Part shown: piece by piece, positions 25,177-34,426 of the stretch
Numbering within the stretch: position 1 is the first letter of the stretch
Layout: every line of letters begins with the position of its first letter
From: Neobacillus nitrireducens
Lineage (GTDB): Bacteria > Bacillota > Bacilli > Bacillales > Cytobacillaceae
NCBI RefSeq assembly: GCF_030915405.1
Contig: NZ_CP133262.1
Location: 1,116,001-1,180,000 of the forward strand
Reading direction: 5' to 3'
DNA length: 64,000 bases
Translations under genes and position numbers: made by a program
The notes under the pieces: generated by a model
Told to the model about the DNA's origin: nothing
The model's database searches: none
The model's input: only the letters and a program-made list of their open reading frames with translations

Positions 25177-28100
25177 TTATAAAGCTTTGTCTACCTGCTT
25201 TTTCTCTTTTCGCTTCATTTTCATTAGCGTTTCATAAACAATCGGTACAATCACTAAAGTAAGTAGTGTTGAACTTGTTAAACCACCAATGACCGTGACA
25301 CCCAACCCCTTCGAAATAAGGCCGCTTCCCTCCATGCCAAATGCTAGTGGAATGAGGGCCCCTATTGTAGCAATGGCTGTCATTAGAATGGGACGAACCC
25401 GCGTGCCAGCTGCTTCGAGAATTGCCTCTCTTGTTGATAACCCATCATTTTCTTTATGAATGACACGATCAATTAAGACAATGGCATTCGTTACAACAAT
25501 CCCAATTAACATCAAGGCACCAATCATCGCTGAAACACTTAATGTTTCACCGGAAATCAATAAACCTAGAAGGCCGCCGATAATTGTGAAGGGTAAGGAG
25601 AATAAAATGGCTAACGGAGCTAAACCTCCGCCAAACGTAATAACGAGAACTAAATAAACAATCGCAATCGCAGCAAGCATTGCTAAGCCTAGCTGTGTAA
25701 AGGATTCAGCAATGTCTTTAGAAACCCCGCCGACAGAAATATCCACAGTTGATGGAGTTTTTAATTGATCTACTTTCTTTTGAACAGCAGTAGAAACTTT
25801 TGCTACATCTTTAGTAGTGATTTCTGCACTTACACTTGCATAAATTCGACCGTCACGTCTGGTAATCGTATCGGATGTATTTCCCTTTTTTAATTTAATA
25901 ACATCTTTAATAGGGACTTCCATTCCAAGCGGAGATTGAATGGTTTGTTTGGTAAGATCGTTAATACTTTTGTACTTATCCATCTCAACTTCTAAATAGA
26001 CATTCATTTCTTTGCCATCTTTTTCAATTGTAGTCAATACTTGACGTTGGCCATTTCCTGCTAACCTCATCCCAATTTGTGCAGCAGTAACACCTAATTG
26101 ACTTAATTTTTCCTGGTCTGCGACTAATGTGTATTCTTCATACGTATCTGAGATACTCGTTTTCACATTTCGAAGTGATTCGTTTCGATTGAAGATTTCC
26201 GCTATCTTGTTAATGACGGGTTCAATATCATCCATATTGTCGCCATAAACATTAAACGTTAGAGCATTGGATGAACCCATACCAGAGAAATCCTGGCTTG
26301 CCCATTCCCCTTTAACTTTTCTTTTTTTCAAGTCATTGATCACATTTTCCGTTTCTTTTGAAAAATTTGCCGTATCTTTATCATATTCAACAAAGAACAT
26401 CGCTGAAGTACTTTGACCCGGATTCATCGGATTCTCTCCGCCGACAGAAAACTGTATGGTCTTAACTCCTGCTCTTTCTTCTAAAAATTTTTCTGCATCG
26501 GTTGCAATCCGCTCGACTTCATCCAGTGTTTGACCTGGTGCTGGTTTGTATGTGGCAACTACCATTTTCTGCTCATCGGAAGGCAGGAAACTGACCCCAA
26601 TGACCGGTACAAGGAACAAGCTGCCTATTAATAGTAGAATCGCTAACCCAAAAGTAAGGATTTTATGGTTCAATGACCAATTAAGGACCTTTTTATAACC
26701 TGAAGCTAATTTACCTGGTTTGCTCTCAACATGCACCTGTTTCGACGATATCCCCTTTTTAAATAAGGAATGAGCCATCATCGGAACAATCGTAATCGCA
26801 ACTAACAGAGACGCCATTAAGGCGAAGACAATGGTTAATGCAAATGGTAAGAACATCTCCCCAACCGGGCCTTTTACTAATCCTAATGGCAGAAACACAG
26901 CAATAGTGACAATGGTTGAAGAAAAAATCGGCATAAACATTTCTCTAGTTGCTGCCACAATTAATTCTTTACCTGATAATGTTTCATTCTTTATAGACAT
27001 TCTTCTAAAAATATTTTCGATGACCACAATCGAATCATCAATAACTCGACCAATCGCAACTGTCATCGCCCCGAGGGTCATCATATTTAGTGTGATATCC
27101 ATTTGTTTAAGAAGTAATATCGCGATTAATATTGATAAAGGAATGGAGATCACTGAAATGATCGTTGTCCGGAAATTTCGTAAAAATATCAAAATGATAA
27201 TCATCGCAAAAATTGCACCAAAAATTGCTTTATTCAGCATCGTTGAAACGGACTCTTCAATCGGCTTTCCTTGATCAAAAATTGTTGTTACTTTTAACCC
27301 ATCAATTTTCGCTTCAAAACCGCTTAGTTTTTCTTTTACTGCATTAACCACATCCACTGTATTTGCATCTTGTGCACTAGTAACTTGAACACCAATCGAT
27401 TCTTTACCATTCGTTCTGGAAATCGATTCGGCTTTCCCTACTACTTTAATGGTTGCAATATCTTTTAGTTCAATCGTTGGAATCCCATTCAAACCCTGTG
27501 ATGGTTGAGTGCCTTGGCTAACTTGGCCAGTTGTCATGCCTATTTGTTGTCCTGGGCTTGGTTGACCACCCGTCATTCCTTGCTGATCGCTTGTAGAAGG
27601 AATGACAGGTATTTTAATCGCTTTTAAATCATTGATTGTTGTCACATTTCCATCGATGACCACTGATTTTTGCGTATCTTTAAATGTATATAAACCTAAA
27701 GGAAATGTTACATTGGACGCCTTGATTAAATTTTTAACTGTATCTTCTGTTAAACCATTTTCCTTCAGCTTTGTTTCGTTAAATTTCAATTGGACTTCAT
27801 TGACTTGCTGTCCAGATATTTGGACGGTTTGTACCCCTTCTATCCCTTCAAGTTCCGGGACAATTTCATCTTCTGCTGTTTTTGTTAATTCAGCTAGTGA
27901 CTGATCTTTATTGGTGATACTTAAAGACATAATCGGAATAGCAGAGAAACTCATACGGGAAACTTTGGGTTCCTCTACTCCATCAGGTAGTTCAAGTTTG
28001 CTTAATGCCTCTTTAACTTCGTTTTGTGCTTTCTCCATATCTTTATCAAAATCATACTCAATTTGGATGGATGAAGCGTTTTGAAACGAAGAGGAACTTA

Positions 28101-28341
28101 CAACCGAAACCCCGTCTAAATTCTCAACTCTTTTTTCAATTGGTATAGTAACACTCTCCGCTACTTGTTCTGGTGTGGCACCCGGATAAACAGCCATGAC
28201 TGTAACAAGCGGAGTACTGATATTTGGAATCGTTTCTAGCTTCATGTTCATCCCTGAATACAATCCAGCAATTGTAATAATGATAGTTAACAGCCATACA
28301 GCAAACTTATTTTTCAATGAAAATTGAATGATTTTCTTCAT
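25177..28341 (-). CDS. swrC: RND-family efflux pump (SwrC/YerP-like)
   Basis: The protein of about 1054 residues has the AcrB/RND layout: one helix, a large pore/porter loop, six helices, a second large loop and five helices. Typical motifs include PNISTPLVTVMAVYPGATPEQV near the start and the helix 4 GAMTVAIGRVIDDSIVVIENI. In Bacillus the homologue SwrC exports surfactin and gives biosurfactant resistance. A Gln/Gly/Pro-rich insert of about 40 residues interrupts the first loop. The ATG at 28341 follows AAGGAG; an upstream ATG at 28386 is rejected for that reason. A TetR gene is divergent, with an operator-like palindrome between. Confidence 0.88.
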   Translation of the reverse strand: MKKIIQFSLKNKFAVWLLTIIITIAGLYSGMNMKLETIPNISTPLVTVMAVYPGATPEQVAESVTIPIEKRVENLDGVSVVSSSSFQNASSIQIEYDFDKDMEKAQNEVKEALSKLELPDGVEEPKVSRMSFSAIPIMSLSITNKDQSLAELTKTAEDEIVPELEGIEGVQTVQISGQQVNEVQLKFNETKLKENGLTEDTVKNLIKASNVTFPLGLYTFKDTQKSVVIDGNVTTINDLKAIKIPVIPSTSDQQGMTGGQPSPGQQIGMTTGQVSQGTQPSQGLNGIPTIELKDIATIKVVGKAESISRTNGKESIGVQVTSAQDANTVDVVNAVKEKLSGFEAKIDGLKVTTIFDQGKPIEESVSTMLNKAIFGAIFAMIIILIFLRNFRTTIISVISIPLSILIAILLLKQMDITLNMMTLGAMTVAIGRVIDDSIVVIENIFRRMSIKNETLSGKELIVAATREMFMPIFSSTIVTIAVFLPLGLVKGPVGEMFLPFALTIVFALMASLLVAITIVPMMAHSLFKKGISSKQVHVESKPGKLASGYKKVLNWSLNHKILTFGLAILLLIGSLFLVPVIGVSFLPSDEQKMVVATYKPAPGQTLDEVERIATDAEKFLEERAGVKTIQFSVGGENPMNPGQSTSAMFFVEYDKDTANFSKETENVINDLKKRKVKGEWASQDFSGMGSSNALTFNVYGDNMDDIEPVINKIAEIFNRNESLRNVKTSISDTYEEYTLVADQEKLSQLGVTAAQIGMRLAGNGQRQVLTTIEKDGKEMNVYLEVEMDKYKSINDLTKQTIQSPLGMEVPIKDVIKLKKGNTSDTITRRDGRIYASVSAEITTKDVAKVSTAVQKKVDQLKTPSTVDISVGGVSKDIAESFTQLGLAMLAAIAIVYLVLVITFGGGLAPLAILFSLPFTIIGGLLGLLISGETLSVSAMIGALMLIGIVVTNAIVLIDRVIHKENDGLSTREAILEAAGTRVRPILMTAIATIGALIPLAFGMEGSGLISKGLGVTVIGGLTSSTLLTLVIVPIVYETLMKMKRKEKKQVDKAL

Positions 28342-28425
28342 TTTTGTCTCCTTCTTATACCATGTTGACATTTTGTACAGATTCAAATAGGATTGACTAA
28401 GCGGTCACAACAATTTCAATAATAC

Positions 28426-28439
28426 TGACCATTTGGTCA
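28426..28439. promoter_or_regulatory. Probable TetR operator between swrC and the TetR gene
   Basis: TGACC-ATTT-GGTCA is a perfect inverted repeat in the divergent intergenic region. A related dyad precedes the DHA2 pump gene at 29397-29410. Confidence 0.6.
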
Positions 28440-28496
28440 TTCGTCAACAATTACACACATTTCAACCAAGTAATATCTATTAATGGAGGGTTTATT

Positions 28497-29357
28497 TTGA
28501 CAGAAAAGGAGAAAGTAATTATCAAATCAGGGATGAAGCTTTTTGCTCAGAAAGGTTTTTCCTCCACGTCTATTCAAGAAATTGCTACTGAAAGTAATAT
28601 TTCTAAAGGAGCTTTCTACTTACATTTTAAGTCAAAGGATGAATTATTACTCTCAATTCTGGAATATATATTTGAAACGATTGAAGCAAGCCGATTAGTT
28701 TTTGAAAATCAAGATTTATCCCCTCGTGAAAAATTCATTAAGCAAATCACTGCTTTTTTCAAAACCTTTATTGGTCATAAAGAGTTTATGATTATGCTCT
28801 CCAAAGAGCAGGCAATCCCAAGGAATGAAAATATCAAAAAACTTTTCTTTAAAAAGCGCTTTGAATCACATTTATTATACCGTAAAGGATTAGTATCAAT
28901 TTATGGCCAGAAAGTTGAGCCTTTTTCAATTGATTTAGCCTTAATTCTTGAAGGTTTGTTTCAGTCGTATGTAGGATTATTGATTCTTGAACCAGCTGAG
29001 TTTGAAATTGAAAAACTATCCCACTTTTTAATGAAAAGGATGGATAGTATTGCCAAAGAAATGACCAACGAAGAACCTTTCTTAACTGAGCAAAAGCTTG
29101 GGAAAATAATAAAAAACTCGAAACTTTTTTCTGAACCAGCTGATATCCATACTTCCGTCCAAAACTTGAGGAATGAAATCAATCAGATGGAAAATAGAGA
29201 ACCGTTAGAAATCTCACTTGATGTCCTTGAAGAGGAAATGAACAAACAGAACCCCCGTCTCCCAGTCATTAAAGGGATGCTATCAAATTTCAAAGGAATT
29301 TCCCCACTTGAAAAATACATGAAGGAAATAACTGCTTTTTATGGACTTGAAATATAG
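28497..29357 (+). CDS. TetR/AcrR family regulator
   Basis: The 286-residue protein begins at TTG, eight bases after GGAGG. The N-terminal helix-turn-helix (about 8-55: LFAQKGFSSTSIQEIATESNISKGAFYLHFKSKDELL) is standard TetR. The C-terminal ligand domain is unusually long (about 230 residues), ending with a charged segment. It is divergent from the RND pump and directly upstream of the DHA2 pump, with similar dyads in front of both, so it probably represses both exporters until an amphipathic inducer binds. It is similar in role to YerO of B. subtilis. Confidence 0.88.
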   Translation: MTEKEKVIIKSGMKLFAQKGFSSTSIQEIATESNISKGAFYLHFKSKDELLLSILEYIFETIEASRLVFENQDLSPREKFIKQITAFFKTFIGHKEFMIMLSKEQAIPRNENIKKLFFKKRFESHLLYRKGLVSIYGQKVEPFSIDLALILEGLFQSYVGLLILEPAEFEIEKLSHFLMKRMDSIAKEMTNEEPFLTEQKLGKIIKNSKLFSEPADIHTSVQNLRNEINQMENREPLEISLDVLEEEMNKQNPRLPVIKGMLSNFKGISPLEKYMKEITAFYGLEI

Positions 29358-29393
29358 AGGATATGTTAAAAATATCCTTAACTATAAATTTTA

Positions 29394-29423
29394 TTGACTG
29401 ACCGGCCAGTTTTATTGTATATT
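29394..29423 (+). promoter_or_regulatory. DHA2 pump promoter with embedded operator-like dyad
   Basis: TTGACT (29394-29399) and TATATT (29418-29423) are separated by 18 bases. ACTGACCGGCCAGT (29397-29410), an imperfect dyad sharing TGACC with the swrC-side operator, lies between them, where TetR binding would block initiation. Confidence 0.5.
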
Positions 29424-29469
29424 TTATGACAGATTCGATTTTACAAACATCTAGATAGGAGATATAAAT

Positions 29470-31074
29470 ATGGTGATTGAAGAAAAACGCATTAATACAA
29501 AATTAATCATAACCGGCCTCATTATCGGTATGTTTTTCAGCGCATTAGAACAAACGATCGTTGGGACGGCTATGCCAACGATTATTTCAGAGTTAAACGG
29601 CTTTACCATTTTTGCTTGGGTTACAACAGCCTATATGATTACATCAACAACGGTCGTCCCGATTGTCGGGAAATTATCTGACCTATATGGCAGACGGTTC
29701 CTCTATTTACTTGGAACAATCATCTTTATTATTGGTTCCGGACTGTGTGCTACTGCAACATCAATGGAACAGCTTGTGATCTATAGAGGTCTTCAAGGGA
29801 TTGGCGGCGGGATGATTATGCCCCTATCGCAAACGATTATTGGGGATATCTTTACAGCTGAGCAACGAGCGAAGTGGCAAGGAATTTTTGGTGGCCTCTT
29901 TGGATTAAGTTCAGTCATCGGTCCTTTCTTAGGTGGAATTATTGTCGATAGTATTAGCTGGCACTGGATTTTCCTAATTAACGTTCCTTTTGGATTACTT
30001 TCCGCGATCCTAATTTTTATGGGATTAAAGAACGAGTCGGTTGCAAATAAGGGCAAAGTAAATATCGACTATTTAGGGATTATTACATTAATACCTGCCA
30101 TTGTATTATTGTTACTCGGATTAACATTCGGCGGGGATAAATTTGAGTGGGCCTCAGCTACATCTTTCCTAATATTCGGTGGTTCTATTTTACTACTGAT
30201 TGTATTCGGATGGATCGAGCGAAAAGCAGTAGAACCGATTTTGGATCTTTCTTTATTTAAAAATCGTATTTTTGCCACAATGAATGGGTTAGGGTTTTTG
30301 CTTGGCCTTGGTATGTTTGGTGCCATAATGTTCGTACCAATGTACATGCAAGGTATTCTAGGCGTTTCACCTACTCAAGCTGGTTCTACGATGACACCAA
30401 TGATGATTGCTATGATCGCTGCAAGTGTTGTTGGCGGGCAGTTATTATTAAGATTTAGCTTCCGTTCAGTTTTAACCGCGGGAATGCTGCTTGCTGCTTT
30501 AGGATTCTTTTTAATGAGTACCATGGGCATCGATTCAAACGAATTTACGGCCTATGCCTATATGGTGGTTCTTGGCTTAGGGATGGGCTTAGTAATGCCG
30601 ACTTTAATGATTGCCATCCAAAATGAGTTTCCCAAGTCTCAGCTTGGAACGGTAACGTCAGCCTCCACCTTCTTCCGATCGATAGGCGGAACGATTGGGA
30701 TTACCATTTTGAACTCGATCATGAATCATACACTGAAAGGTGAAATGGTGAATGCTGCGAATAATACTGAAAATCCAATTGCTCACCAAGCACTAACAGC
30801 ACTTTCTGAAAAAACAGATTCATTGTTTAGTTTGCTGCTTAATCCAGGCCTTTTAAAAATGCCTGAAGACATTCAAAATAGCGTGATTCATGCTATTCAA
30901 ATTGCTTGGTCTGATTCATTTTCCACTGTTTTCTTGACAGGTCTCATCTTTATTGCAGTCGGAGTCTTGGTTGCTCTTGCTGTTGGTAAGGGTCGTATAA
31001 AAAGAGATAGTGAGCTTAATGAAGGCGGCAAACAACAAGTAACATCATTTAATCAAGATGCAACTGAATCATAA
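29470..31074 (+). CDS. DHA2 family MFS multidrug exporter (14-helix)
   Basis: The 534-residue protein fits the EmrB/QacA (DHA2) class with about 14 membrane helices. It has SALEQTIVGTAMPTI in helix 1, GKLSDLYGRR (motif A) and GPFLGGIIVD (motif C). It exports lipophilic drugs by proton antiport. The upstream TetR gene on the same strand, and an operator-like site in its own promoter, suggest co-regulation with the RND pump. The start follows a GGAG site. The substrate is unknown. Confidence 0.88.
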   Translation: MVIEEKRINTKLIITGLIIGMFFSALEQTIVGTAMPTIISELNGFTIFAWVTTAYMITSTTVVPIVGKLSDLYGRRFLYLLGTIIFIIGSGLCATATSMEQLVIYRGLQGIGGGMIMPLSQTIIGDIFTAEQRAKWQGIFGGLFGLSSVIGPFLGGIIVDSISWHWIFLINVPFGLLSAILIFMGLKNESVANKGKVNIDYLGIITLIPAIVLLLLGLTFGGDKFEWASATSFLIFGGSILLLIVFGWIERKAVEPILDLSLFKNRIFATMNGLGFLLGLGMFGAIMFVPMYMQGILGVSPTQAGSTMTPMMIAMIAASVVGGQLLLRFSFRSVLTAGMLLAALGFFLMSTMGIDSNEFTAYAYMVVLGLGMGLVMPTLMIAIQNEFPKSQLGTVTSASTFFRSIGGTIGITILNSIMNHTLKGEMVNAANNTENPIAHQALTALSEKTDSLFSLLLNPGLLKMPEDIQNSVIHAIQIAWSDSFSTVFLTGLIFIAVGVLVALAVGKGRIKRDSELNEGGKQQVTSFNQDATES

Positions 31075-31080
31075 AATGTG

Positions 31081-31106
31081 GAGGGATTCATAGGAATCCC
31101 TCTTTC
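31081..31106. terminator. Bidirectional terminator
   Basis: GAGGGATTC and GAATCCCTC form a 9-bp stem followed by TTTCT; it lies between the convergent DHA2 and splB genes. Confidence 0.65.
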
Positions 31107-31107
31107 T

Positions 31108-32136
31108 CTATGTGAAATATTCTATTTTAGCTTCAGGAAAATACGTGTTAATATAGCTGCCAAGCGTACCTTTTATATCTTCTTGCTCCTCATTTGAATA
31201 AACAAATTTTCCGATGCCGTAGCGTCCCCATTTCCATTTGCGTTTGGTCTCATCTAATTCAAGTTTTGTCATCGGGTAATTTTTTTGAATGACACGTTTC
31301 GCTGGTTTTGTAAACCGATGCTGGATCATTTCAAAGGTTAAATCCTTTTTAGCTGACTCCGGAAGTTCGGCCTCCAGCTTTTCTAACATTTCCTTATATC
31401 CTTCCTTCCATCCCTCGTGCAGGTATATCGGTGCAATAATGAATCCTAACGGAAAACCGGCTCCGGCCACCTTGCCTGCTGCCTCTATTCTTTCGGGCAG
31501 TCTAGATGTTCCCGGTTCAAAGTTCTTGATAATATAATCGTCATTGACACTAAAGCGAAAACGGGTTTTTCCATTATGTTTAGCATCAAGCAAATGGTCC
31601 ACATGGGCGAATTTGGTTACAAAACGAAGCTTGCCATATTCCGATTGTCCAAAAAACTCAATCGCTTTTTTTAATGTATGGGTGAGGTGATCTACACCTA
31701 CGATATCAGATGTACATGAGGCTTCAAACCTCGTCGGTTCAGGCGCACGTTCTTTCATATAGTTATCAGCAGCCTCGAATATATCTTCAAGGTTCACATA
31801 GGTACGAATATAGGGTTTACTGCCCATTGTTGTTTGTAAGTAACAATAATGACAATGCCCCATACAGCCAGTCACAAACGGGATGGCATATTCCGCAGAG
31901 GGTTTAGATGTATCAAACTTTAATGTTTTCCTTACCCCGATCACCAGGGTAGATTTTGCCGTTCGGTACTTTTGAAAATCATTATCACCAGGTAAATTTC
32001 GAATTTGATTATGCGAAGTGGTTTCCCTAATTTCAATTCCCATATTCTCAAATTTAGTGATTAACTCTTTTCCAAGTGGATATTCTAATGCCTTAGGCTC
32101 AACATAAACGAGCTGCGGAACAAAGGGCTTAACCAT
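31108..32136 (-). CDS. splB: Spore photoproduct lyase
   Basis: The 342-residue enzyme, the usual SplB length, carries a radical-SAM CMGHCHYC (CxxxCxxC) motif near residue 90 and the conserved catalytic cysteine in EASCTSDIVG. It repairs the thymine dimer 'spore photoproduct' in germinating spores using S-adenosylmethionine. The ATG at 32136 follows GGAGGG and overlaps the end of splA by eight bases, indicating coupling. Its presence shows the organism sporulates. Confidence 0.96.
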   Translation of the reverse strand: MVKPFVPQLVYVEPKALEYPLGKELITKFENMGIEIRETTSHNQIRNLPGDNDFQKYRTAKSTLVIGVRKTLKFDTSKPSAEYAIPFVTGCMGHCHYCYLQTTMGSKPYIRTYVNLEDIFEAADNYMKERAPEPTRFEASCTSDIVGVDHLTHTLKKAIEFFGQSEYGKLRFVTKFAHVDHLLDAKHNGKTRFRFSVNDDYIIKNFEPGTSRLPERIEAAGKVAGAGFPLGFIIAPIYLHEGWKEGYKEMLEKLEAELPESAKKDLTFEMIQHRFTKPAKRVIQKNYPMTKLELDETKRKWKWGRYGIGKFVYSNEEQEDIKGTLGSYINTYFPEAKIEYFT

Positions 32137-32377
32137 AATAACCCTCCATCTCTGATATACCAAATGCATCTTGATAGGCAAATTCTGCTTCCTCCGCAGA
32201 TGAATAGACGGCTACTTCCTCCGTTAAGGGATAATAGGTTTCATAGATAAAAAGTGAAAGTTGCTCAGGGTTATCAGGATTTTGTACAACCGCCGCTTGT
32301 TGAACATTGGCTACATCTTGGGTATGTGGATTCCGAATAATAATGTAGACGATTTGTCCTGGTTGATATGACGACAT
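32129..32377 (-). CDS. splA: SplA, regulator of the spore photoproduct lyase operon
   Basis: The protein of about 82 residues matches SplA (QPGQIVYIIIRNPHTQDVANVQ and a LSLFIYETYYPL core). It is the first gene of splAB. In Bacillus it negatively modulates the operon and resembles TRAP-type RNA-binding folds. The ATG at 32377 has AGGTG at proper spacing; the frame extends to an ATG at 32398. The forespore sigma-G promoter expected upstream was not clear to me. Confidence 0.9.
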   Translation of the reverse strand: MSSYQPGQIVYIIIRNPHTQDVANVQQAAVVQNPDNPEQLSLFIYETYYPLTEEVAVYSSAEEAEFAYQDAFGISEMEGYYG

Positions 32378-32567
32378 AGATTCACCTAATCCTTTCATAT
32401 CTGGATTTTTCTATTCATTGATATTATTCTCCACTAAAGATTTTTAAGCGGAATGAAATATTTCCATTTACAACGTGGGATTACAGATTTGATGATGAAG
32501 AATAAATGTATTGATTTAAGGGAAATTTACTTTTACGTTTGTAAAATGTATTTAGGGGATGCTGCGA

Positions 32568-32903
32568 ATGGCAATTTTTGTTTACCAGACTTTTGAAATT
32601 AAACAGGATAAATTTAAAGAGGGTATTGAAAACTTAAAAGAAATTAAAACGTTCCGGAATGAAAATTATGATCACAATGTCGAAATCTTAACTCCTGTTT
32701 CCGGTGAAGACCATACATATGCTCTCCTCACCAAATATGAAGGGTTAGCTGAAATGGAATTACAAAACAAAAAAATGTTTGAAGATGAGGAATATCTAAA
32801 ACTGATCGGAGACTTTTTCCTGCAAAATATTGTTCAAGGCAGTATGTATACGCAAATCTACCGGGCACTCCGTGAAAAGAAAACAGACAAAAAACACGGT
32901 TGA
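32568..32903 (+). CDS. Conserved small protein, possible ABM/Dabb-like fold
   Basis: The 111-residue protein starts at ATG 32568, nine bases after AGGGG. Its alternating beta-alpha pattern (MAIFVYQTFEIKQDKFKEGIE and a C-terminal IVQGSMYTQIYR) is reminiscent of ferredoxin-like dimeric alpha-beta barrel proteins such as antibiotic biosynthesis monooxygenases. I cannot name its family. It is monocistronic, with a terminator that overlaps the stop codon. Confidence 0.6.
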   Translation: MAIFVYQTFEIKQDKFKEGIENLKEIKTFRNENYDHNVEILTPVSGEDHTYALLTKYEGLAEMELQNKKMFEDEEYLKLIGDFFLQNIVQGSMYTQIYRALREKKTDKKHG

Positions 32904-32922
32904 ACATCAGCCGTGTTTTTTG
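32891..32922. terminator. Terminator overlapping the stop of the small gene
   Basis: AAAACACGG and CCGTGTTTT form a 9-bp stem with T-rich flanks between convergent genes. Confidence 0.75.
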
Positions 32923-32942
32923 TGTTCTTGGTTATCTTATAA

Positions 32943-34271
32943 TTAATTCTTGAGGTTTTTGTTATCTGATGAAGTACCCCGTACTATGCCAAGAAGATAC
33001 CCTATTATTAATCCAATTACGGCAGGAATAATCCAACCAAGTCCTTCTTTATAAAATGGAAAAATATCAAGTAACCCACTCCACTTACTGGCGAGGAAGC
33101 TTTTATTAATCGTATCTATGATACTAAATAGGGCCACGAAGCTTATGACTGAGATATAAACCTGCCGGAAATTCTTAATTAAATCATCAATGAGTCCTAA
33201 AAAGATAATCACGATTGCTATCGGATAGATCATGCCAAGAATTGGAACGGAAATCTGTAAGATTTGTGTTAAGCCTAAATTGGCAATAGCAGTACTAAGA
33301 GCCGCTAAGATAATAACCCACTTTTTATAATTTACTTTTGGAATCGCATTTGCAAAAAATTGACTGCAGGAAGTAACTAAACCGATCGAAACGCAAAAAC
33401 AGGCGATTGTAAAAACCAGACCTAAAATGAAGGTTCCGCTTTGACCAAACAAGTGAGTCATAACATTGGATAATATTTGTGCACCGTTTTCTGTTTGGCC
33501 TAATGACGAACTCGCAGCCCCTAAATAACCTAAGATTAGGTAAATAACGGTTAGCAGCAATCCTGCTCCTAAACTAGCATACATCATATATAAGGATCTC
33601 TTTTTGAATTCCACTACCCCTTGTGATTTTAGTGTATTGGCGATGACAATACCAAATGCTAAAGCAGCTAAGGCATCCATTGTTTGATAACCATCTAAAA
33701 ACCCTTGAAAGACTGGAATTGAACCATAGCTTTCCTTTGGTGCTGCGAATGAACCAATTGGATCCATTAAGCTTTTCACAAAAATTATTGCGATGAGCGC
33801 AAGCAAGATTGGAGTCAATAATTTCCCAAAAAGGTCAATAAGCTTAGAAGGATACATACATAACCATGTAACTAATCCAAAAAAGATGATGCTGTATATT
33901 AACAAGGAAACGGGGCTGCTTACCAAATTTTCTGGTAAAAACGGTGCCATACCCATTTCAAATGCAAGACTTCCTGCCCGAGGAATGGCTAGTCCAGGTC
34001 CAATCGCAATATAGATAAGAAATGGAAAAATCAAAGCAAAAAGAGGATGAACCCGTTGATTAAGTTCATTAAAACTTCCTGCCTTAGCCACCGCTATGAC
34101 ACCTAAAATCGGCAGACCCACTGCTGAAACAATAAAACCAGCAAGAGCTATCCAGAGATTCGTACCCGCTGACTGTCCCAAAAATGGTGGAAATATCAGG
34201 TTGCCAGCTCCAAAAAACATAGAAAATAACATAAAACTAATAAAGACAATCTGTTTGGCAGAAAAATTCAT
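32943..34271 (-). CDS. brnQ: Branched-chain amino acid transporter (BrnQ/LIVCS family)
   Basis: The 442-residue permease has 12 predicted helices. Its N-terminal FISFMLFSMFFGAGNLIFPPFLGQSAG is the LIVCS signature. It imports leucine, isoleucine and valine with a cation. GGAG precedes the ATG. No T-box or other leader element was recognised upstream. Confidence 0.92.
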   Translation of the reverse strand: MNFSAKQIVFISFMLFSMFFGAGNLIFPPFLGQSAGTNLWIALAGFIVSAVGLPILGVIAVAKAGSFNELNQRVHPLFALIFPFLIYIAIGPGLAIPRAGSLAFEMGMAPFLPENLVSSPVSLLIYSIIFFGLVTWLCMYPSKLIDLFGKLLTPILLALIAIIFVKSLMDPIGSFAAPKESYGSIPVFQGFLDGYQTMDALAALAFGIVIANTLKSQGVVEFKKRSLYMMYASLGAGLLLTVIYLILGYLGAASSSLGQTENGAQILSNVMTHLFGQSGTFILGLVFTIACFCVSIGLVTSCSQFFANAIPKVNYKKWVIILAALSTAIANLGLTQILQISVPILGMIYPIAIVIIFLGLIDDLIKNFRQVYISVISFVALFSIIDTINKSFLASKWSGLLDIFPFYKEGLGWIIPAVIGLIIGYLLGIVRGTSSDNKNLKN

Positions 34272-34374
34272 TAAAAATCTCCTTTTGATTAAAAAATATT
34301 ATTCCATAATAATAAACCATATTTAACCCAAGATGGTATATTTATTTTAAAAATCCATTAATTGAATTATTGCT

Positions 34375-34405
34375 AAAAAATCCTCTTTCATTTTTTTGAA
34401 AGAGG
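34375..34405 (-). terminator. Terminator of the Eis-type acetyltransferase gene
   Basis: CCTCTTTC and GAAAGAGG form an 8-bp stem followed by T6 on the minus strand. Confidence 0.8.
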
Positions 34406-34426
34406 AAGTAGTCTAAAAAACCTTTA

